NCBI GenBank assembly: GCA_016124945.1
Contig: WGMT01000031.1
Span: 1-64,000, forward strand
Length of the DNA stretch: 64,000 nucleotides
Source: a bacterium
Lineage (GTDB): Bacteria; Chloroflexota; Anaerolineae; Caldilineales; Caldilineaceae
Direction: 5' to 3'
The notes beneath the pieces were generated by a model. It was not told the DNA's origin, did no database searches, and saw nothing but the letters and a program-made list of their open reading frames with translations. Both the position numbers and the translations under genes were made by a program. Shown here in pieces: positions 1 through 7,525 of the stretch. The stretch's first letter is position 1. Each line of letters starts with the position of its first letter.

Positions 1-570
1 GCCCACCTCTTCCGCACCGAAATGTCGGGCGAGTGGATGATGTGCCGTGGTGTGCTGGGCAACCGCTACACCCTGCTCTACCCCTGGGATCTTGCCGTCG
101 AAGTAATAGACGGCCCGGCGGGTCAGGAATGGCGCTTTGTGGACACCAAGCCGCCGACGGCGATGACAGTCGAAGTCGTGGACGGTCAGGTATACTATAC
201 GCCCACCAACCCACCGATACCGGTGACACCCGCCGCCATCCACGTGCGCATCTTCGCCACCGATCTACCTCTCGATGCGGCGGATCAGATGGTCTACCCC
301 GACGGCACACCCGTTGTCGATCCCAACGAAGAACGATCCAGTGGGAGCTATCTGTCGGATGAGCGAGGGGCGGCTGCCAACAAGCCTGTCTTTAAGTACC
401 GTGCATTTATCGGCGAAACGAATATCAGCCGCGTCTTCGTGCGCTTTCCAGAGGTAGATGAACGGGAAACCGTGCTCTTTCTTCCGTCCCCTGGTTGGAA
501 TCCTGAAATAATCGGCTATGGGCTTCAGCGCATGTATAGCACCATCGAGCCTCTGCTCACTCAGCCGTAA
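1..570 (+). CDS. Hypothetical protein, C-terminal part (truncated by window edge)
   Basis: The reading frame is open from the first base to a TAA at 568-570, so the 5' end lies outside the window; the ATG at 22 is probably internal because no ribosome binding site precedes it. About 189 residues are visible. The sequence looks beta-rich (many Val, Thr, Pro and aromatic residues) with a polar linker DPNEERSSGSYLSDERG in the middle. I see no signal peptide, membrane segment or catalytic motif and do not recognise the family. A hairpin cassette follows 39 bases after the stop. Confidence 0.55.
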   Translation, partial: AHLFRTEMSGEWMMCRGVLGNRYTLLYPWDLAVEVIDGPAGQEWRFVDTKPPTAMTVEVVDGQVYYTPTNPPIPVTPAAIHVRIFATDLPLDAADQMVYPDGTPVVDPNEERSSGSYLSDERGAAANKPVFKYRAFIGETNISRVFVRFPEVDERETVLFLPSPGWNPEIIGYGLQRMYSTIEPLLTQP

Positions 571-608
571 TCGTTCCCGCAATCCAGGTCGGCAATCGTC
601 AGAAGAAG

Positions 609-689
609 GAATGAAGAATAAAGATTGGGTAGACACGCCGGCTTCTCTAAACGGAGCCGACATGTCTACCCAATCTTTATTCTTCATTC
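609..689. repeat. Inverted-repeat cassette, 27-bp arms
   Basis: Perfect 27-bp arms at 609-635 and 663-689 (starting GAATGAAGAATAAAGATTGG) enclose a 27-bp core. It lies in the 403-bp gap between the first gene and dhaK. A related but imperfect arm pair starting GAATGAAGAATAAAGATTG occurs in the glpB-glpC gap near 10618-10720, so this is a dispersed family and not a local terminator only. Confidence 0.85.
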
Positions 690-741
690 TTTCTCTCCCA
701 ACTGTGACACCCCTCACCGCACAAGATCCGCGCGCCGTGTA

Positions 742-770
742 TTGTCATAGACAGCGAAAGCGACTACAAT
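742..770 (+). promoter_or_regulatory. Sigma-70-type promoter for the dha/glp cluster
   Basis: TTGTCA at 742-747 and TACAAT at 765-770 are separated by exactly 17 bases. Transcription from about 777 would give a leader of nearly 200 nt before dhaK. The leader contains complementary segments (TCCTGATCA near 842 and TGATCAGGGA near 906), so it could fold. No other feature is visible in 690-973. Confidence 0.6.
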
Positions 771-973
771 GACATAGGTAACAGGCCGCTTTTGACTCCG
801 GTTTGCCCCAGCCGATCTATCCACTGAACCTGTTATGCGTTTCCTGATCAACAGCAAACCCATTGACTTTCGGCACCCGTGCGAGCATCGGCTGTGTGCG
901 GCGCGTGATCAGGGACAACGCACATTAGCTTGACAGGTGATGCTTGCCAGGCGCCAGGTCTGACCTCCGAGAC

Positions 974-1957
974 ATGCGAAGCTTTGTGAACAAGCCCGGT
1001 AGCGCGATTACAGAAAGTTTGCGCGGAATGGCGCTCTGCCATCCCGAAATGCTTGAGATCCACTATGAACCCGATTTTGTGCGGCGCACGCGGCCGACGC
1101 CACGTGGCAAAGTTGCCGTGATCAGCGGCAGCGGCAGTGGACACGAACCCCTGCCCACCGGTTACGTGGGCACGGGCATGCTCGACGCCGCCTGCCCAGG
1201 CCCCATCTTCACCAGCCCCTCACCCACCCAAATGGTGGCCGCCACCCAAGCCGTCGAGGCGGGCGGTGGTGTGGTCTACATCGTCAAAAACTACACCGGC
1301 GGTGTGCTCAACTCAGAATTAACGGTGGAGATGATGGAAAGCGAAGGCATCACGGCGCGCACCGTCCTGGTGAACGACGACGTGGCCATTGCCGAAGCCG
1401 GCAACCGCCGCGGACTCGGCGCCGCGCCGCTGGTGATGAAGATCGCCGGCGCCGCCGCCGAAGCGGGCTACGGCCTCGAAGACGTGGTAAAATTGGCGCG
1501 ACGCGCCGCAAGCAACGCCCGCAGCATGGGCGTGGGCACCAACACCAACACCCTGCCCCGCGCCATCCATCCCCGCGCTCTTACCGAAGACTCGGTGGAA
1601 CTGGGCATCGGCATCCACGGCGAACCCGGACGCCGCTTTGTGGTGGAAGGCGGCATAGACGAAATCGCCGACGAGCTGATCGGCCCCATCCTGGCCGACC
1701 TGCCCGCAAGCAGTGGAGACGACGTCCTGCTCCTGGTCAGCGGCCTGGGCGGCACGCCGTCGCTGGAACTCTACCTCTTCTTCCAGGCGATCCACGAACG
1801 GCTCGGGCGCGTCGGCCTACACGTCAAACGCCAACTGGTGGGCAACTACCTCACCAGCCTGGGCCGTGGTGGTTACCTTGTCACAGTCTTAAAACTAGAC
1901 GACGATCTTTTGCACCTGTGGGACGCGCCGGTGTGTACGCCGGCGATGAGATGGTGA
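974..1957 (+). CDS. dhaK: Dihydroxyacetone kinase subunit DhaK (DHA-binding)
   Basis: Binds dihydroxyacetone covalently as a hemiaminal and presents it to DhaL for phosphorylation to DHAP in the cytoplasm. The start at 974 (MRSFVNKPGSAI) matches the usual family N-terminus; an in-frame start 30 bases upstream would add an atypical extension. The DhaK signature SGSGSGHEPLPTGYVG carries the active-site His57, and the substrate-binding histidine lies in GIGIHGEPG (His215). At 327 residues it is slightly shorter than E. coli DhaK (356). It is the first gene of a co-directional set with dhaL, glpK and a complete phosphorelay (EIIA, HPr, EI), which marks it as the PEP-dependent rather than the ATP-dependent type. 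Confidence 0.95.
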   Translation: MRSFVNKPGSAITESLRGMALCHPEMLEIHYEPDFVRRTRPTPRGKVAVISGSGSGHEPLPTGYVGTGMLDAACPGPIFTSPSPTQMVAATQAVEAGGGVVYIVKNYTGGVLNSELTVEMMESEGITARTVLVNDDVAIAEAGNRRGLGAAPLVMKIAGAAAEAGYGLEDVVKLARRAASNARSMGVGTNTNTLPRAIHPRALTEDSVELGIGIHGEPGRRFVVEGGIDEIADELIGPILADLPASSGDDVLLLVSGLGGTPSLELYLFFQAIHERLGRVGLHVKRQLVGNYLTSLGRGGYLVTVLKLDDDLLHLWDAPVCTPAMRW

Positions 1958-1960
1958 GAC

Positions 1961-2087
1961 GTAGTGCGTAGTGCGTGTACCAGTCGAGTATGTTGACGCT
2001 ACATTGGTAACATTTCGGGGTATATTCCACCGCCAACACGCCAATGAAATATCTACTCACTCTACTGGTACACGCACTACGCACTAC
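1961..2087. repeat. Inverted-repeat cassette with GTAGTGC heptamers, dhaK-dhaL gap
   Basis: Perfect 24-bp arms at 1961-1984 and 2064-2087. The outer part of each arm is a tandem heptamer (GTAGTGC on the left, GCACTAC on the right). The 79-bp core separates them. The cassette fills the gap between two genes that should be cotranscribed, so it would form a hairpin in the mRNA. Confidence 0.85.
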
Positions 2088-2128
2088 GCACCCATCCCAC
2101 ACTCTCTTTCACTTACGGAGCACCCCTC

Positions 2129-2827
2129 ATGGCTCAAGAAGCAACCCTGCCGCAGTTCCAGCGTTGGATGATCCTCTACGCCCAGCGCATCATCGAACAC
2201 GAGGATCAACTGACCGAACTCGATGCCGCCATTGGCGATGCCGATCATGGGGCCAATATGCGGCGGGGCATGGAAAAGGTGCGCGAACGGCTCGACAGCC
2301 CCGACAACCACTGCGAAGACATCCGCACCCTGCTGCGCGCCGTGGCCATGACGCTCATCAGCGCGGTGGGTGGCGCGGCGGGTCCACTCTACGGCACATT
2401 TTTCCTGCGCGCCGCCACGGCGCCCAACGGCGGCACCAGCGTAGACCTGGCCGGCCTTACCCGCATGTTCCGCTTCGGGTTAGACGGCCTACAACAGCGC
2501 GGCAAGGCCCACCTCCACGACAAGACCATGGTCGATGCCATCCAGCCTGCCGTGGAAGCGATGGAAGCCGCCCGCGCCACCAATCAAAGTTTGGCCGTGG
2601 CGCTGGCCTCCGCCCGTCAAGCCGCCCGCGAGGGGATGAAGTACACCATCAAGATCCCCGCCAACAAAGGACGCGCCAGCTACCTCGGTCCTCGCTCCAT
2701 CGGTCACCAGGACCCCGGGGCGACCAGCGCCTATTATCTCTTCGAGACCGCGGCGGAGGTTCTCGGCGTCACCAACAGTCGAGAACCAGAGACAGCACAG
2801 TCGGTAAAGTCAAGTAGCCAGTCCTGA
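2129..2827 (+). CDS. dhaL: Dihydroxyacetone kinase subunit DhaL (nucleotide-binding)
   Basis: In the PTS-dependent enzyme DhaL holds a permanently bound ADP that is rephosphorylated by DhaM and passes the phosphate to DHA on DhaK. The metal-binding motif LDAAIGDADHGANM is present (Asp32, Asp37, Asp39), and the helical-barrel segment GGAAGPLYGTFF follows at about residue 89. Length of 232 residues is close to the family norm (about 210) with a short extra polar tail. ATG at 2129 follows ACGGAGCACC, a reasonable ribosome binding site. It is separated from dhaK by a repeat cassette but shares its strand and pathway. Confidence 0.95.
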   Translation: MAQEATLPQFQRWMILYAQRIIEHEDQLTELDAAIGDADHGANMRRGMEKVRERLDSPDNHCEDIRTLLRAVAMTLISAVGGAAGPLYGTFFLRAATAPNGGTSVDLAGLTRMFRFGLDGLQQRGKAHLHDKTMVDAIQPAVEAMEAARATNQSLAVALASARQAAREGMKYTIKIPANKGRASYLGPRSIGHQDPGATSAYYLFETAAEVLGVTNSREPETAQSVKSSSQS

Positions 2828-2830
2828 CAT

Positions 2831-3025
2831 GGGAGATTGGCGATTAAGCGATTGGGAGATTAGGCGATTGCACTTCTGCGTCAATCGCCTAATCTCAGTA
2901 ATTCACGATTTTGGCGCGGAGAGAGCATCCTCAGATGCCGGGTAGATCTGAATAAGCCGCATCTGAGGATGCTCTCTCCGCAATTTCGCAGAGAATCGTG
3001 AAGTACTTAATCTCCCAATCTCGAT
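2831..3025. repeat. Nested inverted-repeat cassette, dhaL-glpK gap
   Basis: Several arm pairs are nested: 2851-2861 with 3009-3019, 2856-2870 with 2882-2896 (15 bp, around a 10-11 bp loop), 2902-2910 with 2994-3002, and a perfect 22-bp pair at 2917-2938 and 2959-2980. The outer arms repeat GATTGGCGATTAAGCGATT-like units. The structure looks like one cassette inserted within another and occupies almost the whole 258-bp gap. Confidence 0.8.
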
Positions 3026-3085
3026 AGCTCAACTTGGTGAATCATCTGAATTCTGCCTCACCCCATCATCTTGAAAGGATCGACC

Positions 3086-4588
3086 ATGCCGGACTACGTT
3101 GGGGCCATTGATTCAGGCACCACAAGCACCAGGTTCATCCTCTTTGACCGCGCCGGCCAAATCGTGGCATCTGACCAGCGCGAACACGAACAGATCTTCC
3201 CCCGTAGCGGCTGGGTGGAACACGACCCGCTAGAAATCTGGCAGCGCACCTGCCAGGTGATCGAATCCACACTGGCCAAAGCGAACGTCACCGCCGCGGA
3301 CATTGCCGCCGTAGGCATCACCAACCAGCGCGAAACAGCCATTTTGTGGGACAAGGCCAGCGGCGAACCCGTCCACAATGCCATCGTCTGGCAGGACACA
3401 CGCACAGATCGCATCTGCCGCGAACTGGAAGAAAACCGCTTCGGCGACATCTTCTACCAGACCGCCGGCCTGCCCCTGGCCACCTACTTTTCCGGCCCCA
3501 AGATCCGCTGGATGTTTGACAATCTCCCCGGTTTGCGGGAGCGCGCCGAGAAGGGCGAAATCCTCTTCGGCAACGTGGACACCTGGCTGATCTGGCGCTT
3601 AACCGGCGGTAAACATGTCACCGACCCCACCAACGCCAGCCGCACCATGTTGATGAACCTGGAAACGCTGGATTGGGACCCGCAACTGCTCAAAATCCTG
3701 GGCATCCCACGCCAGATATTGCCTGAGATCCGCCCCAGCAGCGATCCCGATTTCTACGGCCTCACCAGCGTGGACGGCCCATTCGGCGCCGAAATCCCCG
3801 TCTGTGGCGATCTGGGTGATCAGCAGGCCGCCACCGTGGGGCAGACCTGTTTCAGCGTGGGCGAAGCCAAGAACACCTACGGCACCGGCTGCTTCATGCT
3901 CCTCAACACCGGCGAGCAGATTGTACACAGCCGCAACGGGCTCATCACAACCGTCTGCTACAAGATGGGCAACAGCCCCGCCGTCTACGCCCTGGAAGGT
4001 TCGATTGCCATGGCCGGGGCCACCATCCAATGGCTGCGCGACAGCCTCAAGCTGATCAACCACGCCTCGGAGACCGAAGAGATCGCCCGCAGCGTAGACG
4101 ACGCCGGCGGCTGCTATCTCGTCCCCGCCTTTAGCGGACTTTTTGCACCCTACTGGCGCAGCGATGCCCGTGGCGTCCTCGTGGGGCTGACTCGCTACGT
4201 CAACCGTGCCCACATTGTGCGCGCCACACTGGAATCGATCTGCTACCAGACGCGGGAGGTCCTCGACGCCATGAACGCCGACAGCGGCGTGCCGCTCACC
4301 CGCCTCAAAGTGGACGGCGGGGCCACGGTCAACAACTTCCTCATGCAGCTCCAGGCCGACATTTTGGGCCAGGAAGTGATCCGTCCCCAGGTGGCAGAGA
4401 CCACCAGCCTCGGCGCAGCCTACGCCGCCGGTCTCGCCGTCGGCTTCTGGGACAATCTAGAAAGCCTGCGCGCCAACTGGCAGATCGACGCAACCTGGCA
4501 GCCGCACAGCGACGAAACCACCCGCGCCGAAGGCTATGCGGGGTGGAAAAAGGCGGTGACGCGGACGTTTGATTGGGTGGAGGAGTAG
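3086..4588 (+). CDS. glpK: Glycerol kinase
   Basis: Phosphorylates glycerol to sn-glycerol 3-phosphate with ATP, feeding the GlpABC dehydrogenase encoded downstream. The FGGY-family N-terminus [19 protein letters not shown] (phosphate 1 motif), the GITNQRET segment, the glycerol-contacting QDTRTD stretch and the C-terminal motif [15 protein letters not shown] are all present. Length of 500 residues is standard. The ATG at 3086 is preceded by GAAAGGATCGACC; the in-frame TTG at 3071 lies inside that ribosome binding site and is rejected. No glycerol facilitator or glycerol dehydrogenase gene accompanies it in this window. Confidence 0.96.
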   Translation: MPDYVGAIDSGTTSTRFILFDRAGQIVASDQREHEQIFPRSGWVEHDPLEIWQRTCQVIESTLAKANVTAADIAAVGITNQRETAILWDKASGEPVHNAIVWQDTRTDRICRELEENRFGDIFYQTAGLPLATYFSGPKIRWMFDNLPGLRERAEKGEILFGNVDTWLIWRLTGGKHVTDPTNASRTMLMNLETLDWDPQLLKILGIPRQILPEIRPSSDPDFYGLTSVDGPFGAEIPVCGDLGDQQAATVGQTCFSVGEAKNTYGTGCFMLLNTGEQIVHSRNGLITTVCYKMGNSPAVYALEGSIAMAGATIQWLRDSLKLINHASETEEIARSVDDAGGCYLVPAFSGLFAPYWRSDARGVLVGLTRYVNRAHIVRATLESICYQTREVLDAMNADSGVPLTRLKVDGGATVNNFLMQLQADILGQEVIRPQVAETTSLGAAYAAGLAVGFWDNLESLRANWQIDATWQPHSDETTRAEGYAGWKKAVTRTFDWVEE

Positions 4589-4589
4589 A

Positions 4590-4738
4590 TCGTGATCCGT
4601 GATTCGTGTTGCGTGCTCCAGATCTCGTCGACATGCTTGTCGCGTAGCTTGAACGTGCCATCGCTCAAGAGCACAACCAGCAAACTCAGCCGACGAATCA
4701 CGAATCACGAATCACGCATTACGCATTACGTATCACGG
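4590..4738. repeat. Heptamer repeat array with inverted partner, glpK-dhaM gap
   Basis: The right side, 4693-4734, is six consecutive heptamers: ACGAATC three times, ACGCATT twice and ACGTATC. The left side (4591-4615) carries the reverse complement in degenerate form (CGTGATCCGTGATTCGTGTTGCGTG). The two sides can pair around a core of roughly 80 bp. Confidence 0.8.
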
Positions 4739-4749
4739 GAGTCCGCCCC

Positions 4750-5151
4750 ATGATCAGCCTCGTCATCGTCTCCCACAGCCACTGCCTGGCGCGCGGCGTC
4801 TGCGAAGTGGCCGAGCAGATGGCCGGCGGCGCGGTGACGATTGTGTCCGCCGGCGGCACGCAGGACGGTGACGGCTGGGTTCTGGGCACCGATCCTCTGC
4901 GTGTGTTGGCGGCGATTGAAGAAGCCTGGAGCGAAGATGGCGTCCTTTTGCTGTTGGACATGGGCAGCGCCGTCCTCAGCGCCGAAATGGCTGTGGAACT
5001 CCTGCCCCCCGAGCGCCAGGACCGTTGCCTGCTCAGCAGCGCCCCGCTTGTGGAAGGAGCCATCGTCGCCGCCCTACAGGCCAGTTTGGGGCAGTCGCTG
5101 GCCGAGGTGAACGCGGCGGCGGAAGATGCGTTGAATGTGAGAAAGTTGTGA
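4750..5151 (+). CDS. dhaM: PTS-dependent DHA kinase phosphotransferase, EIIA-type DhaM
   Basis: Accepts phosphate from HPr and passes it to the ADP on DhaL. It corresponds to the mannose-family EIIA domain of E. coli DhaM only (133 residues against about 472 for the E. coli fusion). The phosphorylated histidine is His9 in LVIVSHSHCLARGV, and the VLLLLDMGSAVLSAEM segment is typical of DhaM and replaces the nucleotide region of other EIIA(Man) proteins. The two other modules of the E. coli protein, HPr and enzyme I, follow as separate genes. No clear ribosome binding site is visible directly before ATG 4750 beyond a weak GGGAG. Confidence 0.92.
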   Translation: MISLVIVSHSHCLARGVCEVAEQMAGGAVTIVSAGGTQDGDGWVLGTDPLRVLAAIEEAWSEDGVLLLLDMGSAVLSAEMAVELLPPERQDRCLLSSAPLVEGAIVAALQASLGQSLAEVNAAAEDALNVRKL

Positions 5152-5276
5152 TTGGTGACTGGTGATTGGGGCAGAAAAACAAAGCGCCAATTCCCAATCT
5201 CGTGCTCGACAAGATCCCAATCACCAATCACCAATCACGAATCACCAATTACCAGTCACCAATCACCAATCACCTA
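5152..5276. repeat. Heptamer (TCACCAA) array with inverted partner, dhaM-HPr gap
   Basis: Nine in-phase heptamers of TCACCAA type occupy 5214-5276, with single-base variants. The left side 5152-5170 carries the complementary GATTGGTGACTGGTGATTGG. The cassette fills the gap before the HPr gene. Confidence 0.85.
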
Positions 5277-5283
5277 ATAGCCT

Positions 5284-5583
5284 ATGAATAGACCACCGTC
5301 CGAAGAAAAACCCAACGCCGCCGATCCCTGCCACACCGTCACCGTGACTGTGTCGGATCCGCTTGGGCTGCACCTGCGCACCGGCAAAGACGTGGTGCGC
5401 ATTGCCAGCCAGTTCGAGGCGGAGATCACCGCCGAGAATCTGAGCCGCACCTCCAATCGGGTGGATGTGAAAAGCATCTTGCAACTTATGCAACTCCAGG
5501 CCCGCAAAGGACATGTCCTCTTGATCTGTGCCCAGGGGCCGGACGCACCGGCGGCGTTGAATGCGTTGAGTCAGTTATTTTAA
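5284..5583 (+). CDS. Phosphocarrier protein HPr (PTS)
   Basis: Small cytoplasmic phosphocarrier between enzyme I and DhaM. It has 99 residues against 85-90 usually, because of a polar 16-residue N-terminal extension. The active-site histidine is His30 in DPLGLHLRTGKDVV. The canonical motif is GLHARPA: here Arg is kept but the Pro is replaced by Thr, which is unusual. Ser64 in VDVKSILQLMQL aligns with the regulatory Ser46 of Firmicutes HPr, but no HPr kinase gene is seen here. The position between dhaM and the enzyme I gene indicates a dedicated role in DHA phosphorylation. Confidence 0.93.
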   Translation: MNRPPSEEKPNAADPCHTVTVTVSDPLGLHLRTGKDVVRIASQFEAEITAENLSRTSNRVDVKSILQLMQLQARKGHVLLICAQGPDAPAALNALSQLF

Positions 5584-5605
5584 ATGAAAAAGGATCTTCC
5601 CCTCC

Positions 5606-7324
5606 GTGCAACACGTTTTTTCGGGTTTACCCGCTGCGCCGGGAATCGGCGTGGGCACACTTTATATCTACAACCCACTGCCACAGCGCAGCCATCCCCA
5701 CGCGCGCACGGTACAGGCGTCTACGCCGGCTGAAGAGTGGGAACGCTTCGTGGTCGCCCTCCAGCGCGTAGACGATGAACTGGCGCGCCTCAGCGCCGTG
5801 GGCAACTCGTTCCTTTCCGACATTTTTCACGTTCACCGAGAGATTTTGCACGACAAGACGCTCACCGATTCTGTGCTGGCGGGCATCGACAACGGGCTAA
5901 CGGCGTCGGAGGCAACACAACAGGCCACCGCCGATCTTGTCGACATTTTTGAGAACCTGAGCGACGCCTATTTCGCCAGCCGCGCCACCGACATCCGCGA
6001 CGTGTCACAACGTCTGCTTGTCCATTTGGACGGCGTTTCACTGGCCCAGCAACTCCACGATCTGCCGCCCGACACCATCCTCGTGGCCGAGGATCTCACC
6101 GCCTTTGACACAGGCCACCTTTCGTCGACAACCGTCGTAGGCATTGCCCTGGCCGGTAGCGCGCCCACAGCGCACACGTCGATCCTGGCGCGCAGCCTGG
6201 GTCTGCCCCTGATCTGTGCCCTGGGGCCGGGCATCATGCAGCTCGAGGGCAACCAACCCGCCATTGTCGACGGCATTCAGGGCCGCCTCTTTGTCATGCC
6301 CGACACAGAGACGCTGGAAAGCTACCAGGAGATGCGTGTGCGGCTGCGCTCATTTCGCATTTCGGCGGAAGCGTCGAGCCACGAACCGGCCGTCACAGTG
6401 GACGGATGCAACGTCCCCGTACGCGCCAACATCAACAGCCGCGAGGACGTCCTCCTCATCCCCTCCAGTGGGGCGGACGGCATCGGCCTGTTGCGCACCG
6501 AATATCTCTTTCAGCAGCGCACCACGCCGCCGTCCGTCAAAACGCAGGTGGAAGCCTACCGCGAAATGGCCGACCAACTGCCCGGGGAAATCTTTACCGT
6601 GCGCCTGCTTGACATCGGCGGCGACAAACCCGTTCAATACCTGCCGCAGCCCCTTGAAAGCAATCCATTCCTGGGTGTACGCGGCATTCGCCTGCTGCTG
6701 CAAGAGCCACACCTGCTCCAGGACCAATTGCAGGCGTTGGTGTTGTTGGCGCGAGAAGTGCCGCCCACCAACACAATTCGCGTCCTCGTGCCTATGGTGA
6801 GCAAGGTGGCCGAGTTGACACGCGTCCTGGAGATTTTGGATCAGGTGGATCACGTTGCCGACGTGCGTTACCCAGGCGGACCGCTCCAGATTGGCGTGAT
6901 GATCGAAGTCCCCGCGGCGGCGTTGATGGCGGATCATTTCGCATCCCTGGTCGACTTTTTCAGCATCGGCACCAACGACCTGTCCCAATACACCCTGGCC
7001 GCGGACCGGGTCAACAGCGCCGTGGCGGCATTGGCCACATCGCTCGATCCCTCCGTCCTGCGTCTCATCGGCATGACATGTGACGCCGGTGCAGCCGCCG
7101 GCATCCCGGTGACTGTCTGCGGCGAAATGGCGGGCGATCCGTCCATCACCCCACTGCTGCTGGGGCTGGGCGTCAAAGAATTGAGTGTCGCCACGCCATC
7201 GGTGGCCCTCGTCAAATACGCCGTGCGCCAGACCGACATGGCGCAGGCCCGTCTCCTGGCCCGCGCCGCCCTTGAGTGTGGACGGGCGCAGGATGTGACG
7301 GCGTTGTTGAAGCAGAATATTTGA
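5606..7324 (+). CDS. ptsI: Phosphoenolpyruvate-protein phosphotransferase (enzyme I)
   Basis: Autophosphorylates from PEP and donates the phosphate to HPr. At 572 residues it is full length (E. coli 575), unlike the shortened enzyme I module in E. coli DhaM. The phosphohistidine is His190 in GSAPTAHTSILARSLGLP. The PEP-binding half is intact: GLLRTEYLFQQR, FFSIGTNDLSQYTLAADR and the catalytic Cys in VCGEMAGDP. Start is GTG at 5606, 22 bases after the HPr stop, with a weak purine-rich AAAAAGGA upstream. No sugar-specific PTS permease is seen, so the relay seems devoted to DhaM. Confidence 0.95.
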   Translation: MQHVFSGLPAAPGIGVGTLYIYNPLPQRSHPHARTVQASTPAEEWERFVVALQRVDDELARLSAVGNSFLSDIFHVHREILHDKTLTDSVLAGIDNGLTASEATQQATADLVDIFENLSDAYFASRATDIRDVSQRLLVHLDGVSLAQQLHDLPPDTILVAEDLTAFDTGHLSSTTVVGIALAGSAPTAHTSILARSLGLPLICALGPGIMQLEGNQPAIVDGIQGRLFVMPDTETLESYQEMRVRLRSFRISAEASSHEPAVTVDGCNVPVRANINSREDVLLIPSSGADGIGLLRTEYLFQQRTTPPSVKTQVEAYREMADQLPGEIFTVRLLDIGGDKPVQYLPQPLESNPFLGVRGIRLLLQEPHLLQDQLQALVLLAREVPPTNTIRVLVPMVSKVAELTRVLEILDQVDHVADVRYPGGPLQIGVMIEVPAAALMADHFASLVDFFSIGTNDLSQYTLAADRVNSAVAALATSLDPSVLRLIGMTCDAGAAAGIPVTVCGEMAGDPSITPLLLGLGVKELSVATPSVALVKYAVRQTDMAQARLLARAALECGRAQDVTALLKQNI

Positions 7325-7506
7325 CGACGGACGACGGACGACAGACGACGGGGTAGATGAACCTGCCGCATCAAATGTTACACAGCAACGGACAGACTCT
7401 GCAGGACAAGTTGCTTAATTGCACACTACAATCTCCACACGTCGTCCGTCGTCCCGCTGTCCTCAGCGGCGTCGTCCCGCTGTCCTCAGCGGCGTCGTCA
7501 TCTTTT
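7325..7506. repeat. CGACGGA heptamer cassette with a 23-bp direct repeat, EI-glpA gap
   Basis: The left arm just after the stop is four CGACGGA-type heptamers; the complement starts near 7440 (GTCGTCCGTCGTCC). The right arm continues into a 23-bp unit repeated exactly twice in tandem, 7450-7472 and 7473-7495 (CGTCCCGCTGTCCTCAGCGG plus three bases). Part of each unit, CCGCTGTCCTCAGCGG, is itself palindromic. Confidence 0.85.
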
Positions 7507-7525
7507 CCAAACAAAAGGATCACGC

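Noticed and set aside
3071..3085. Upstream TTG start for glpK
   Set aside because: It would consume the ribosome binding site and add residues before the standard N-terminus.
5214..5276. TCACCAA array as a CRISPR-like repeat
   Set aside because: The 7-bp units are contiguous with no spacers, so this is a simple tandem array.
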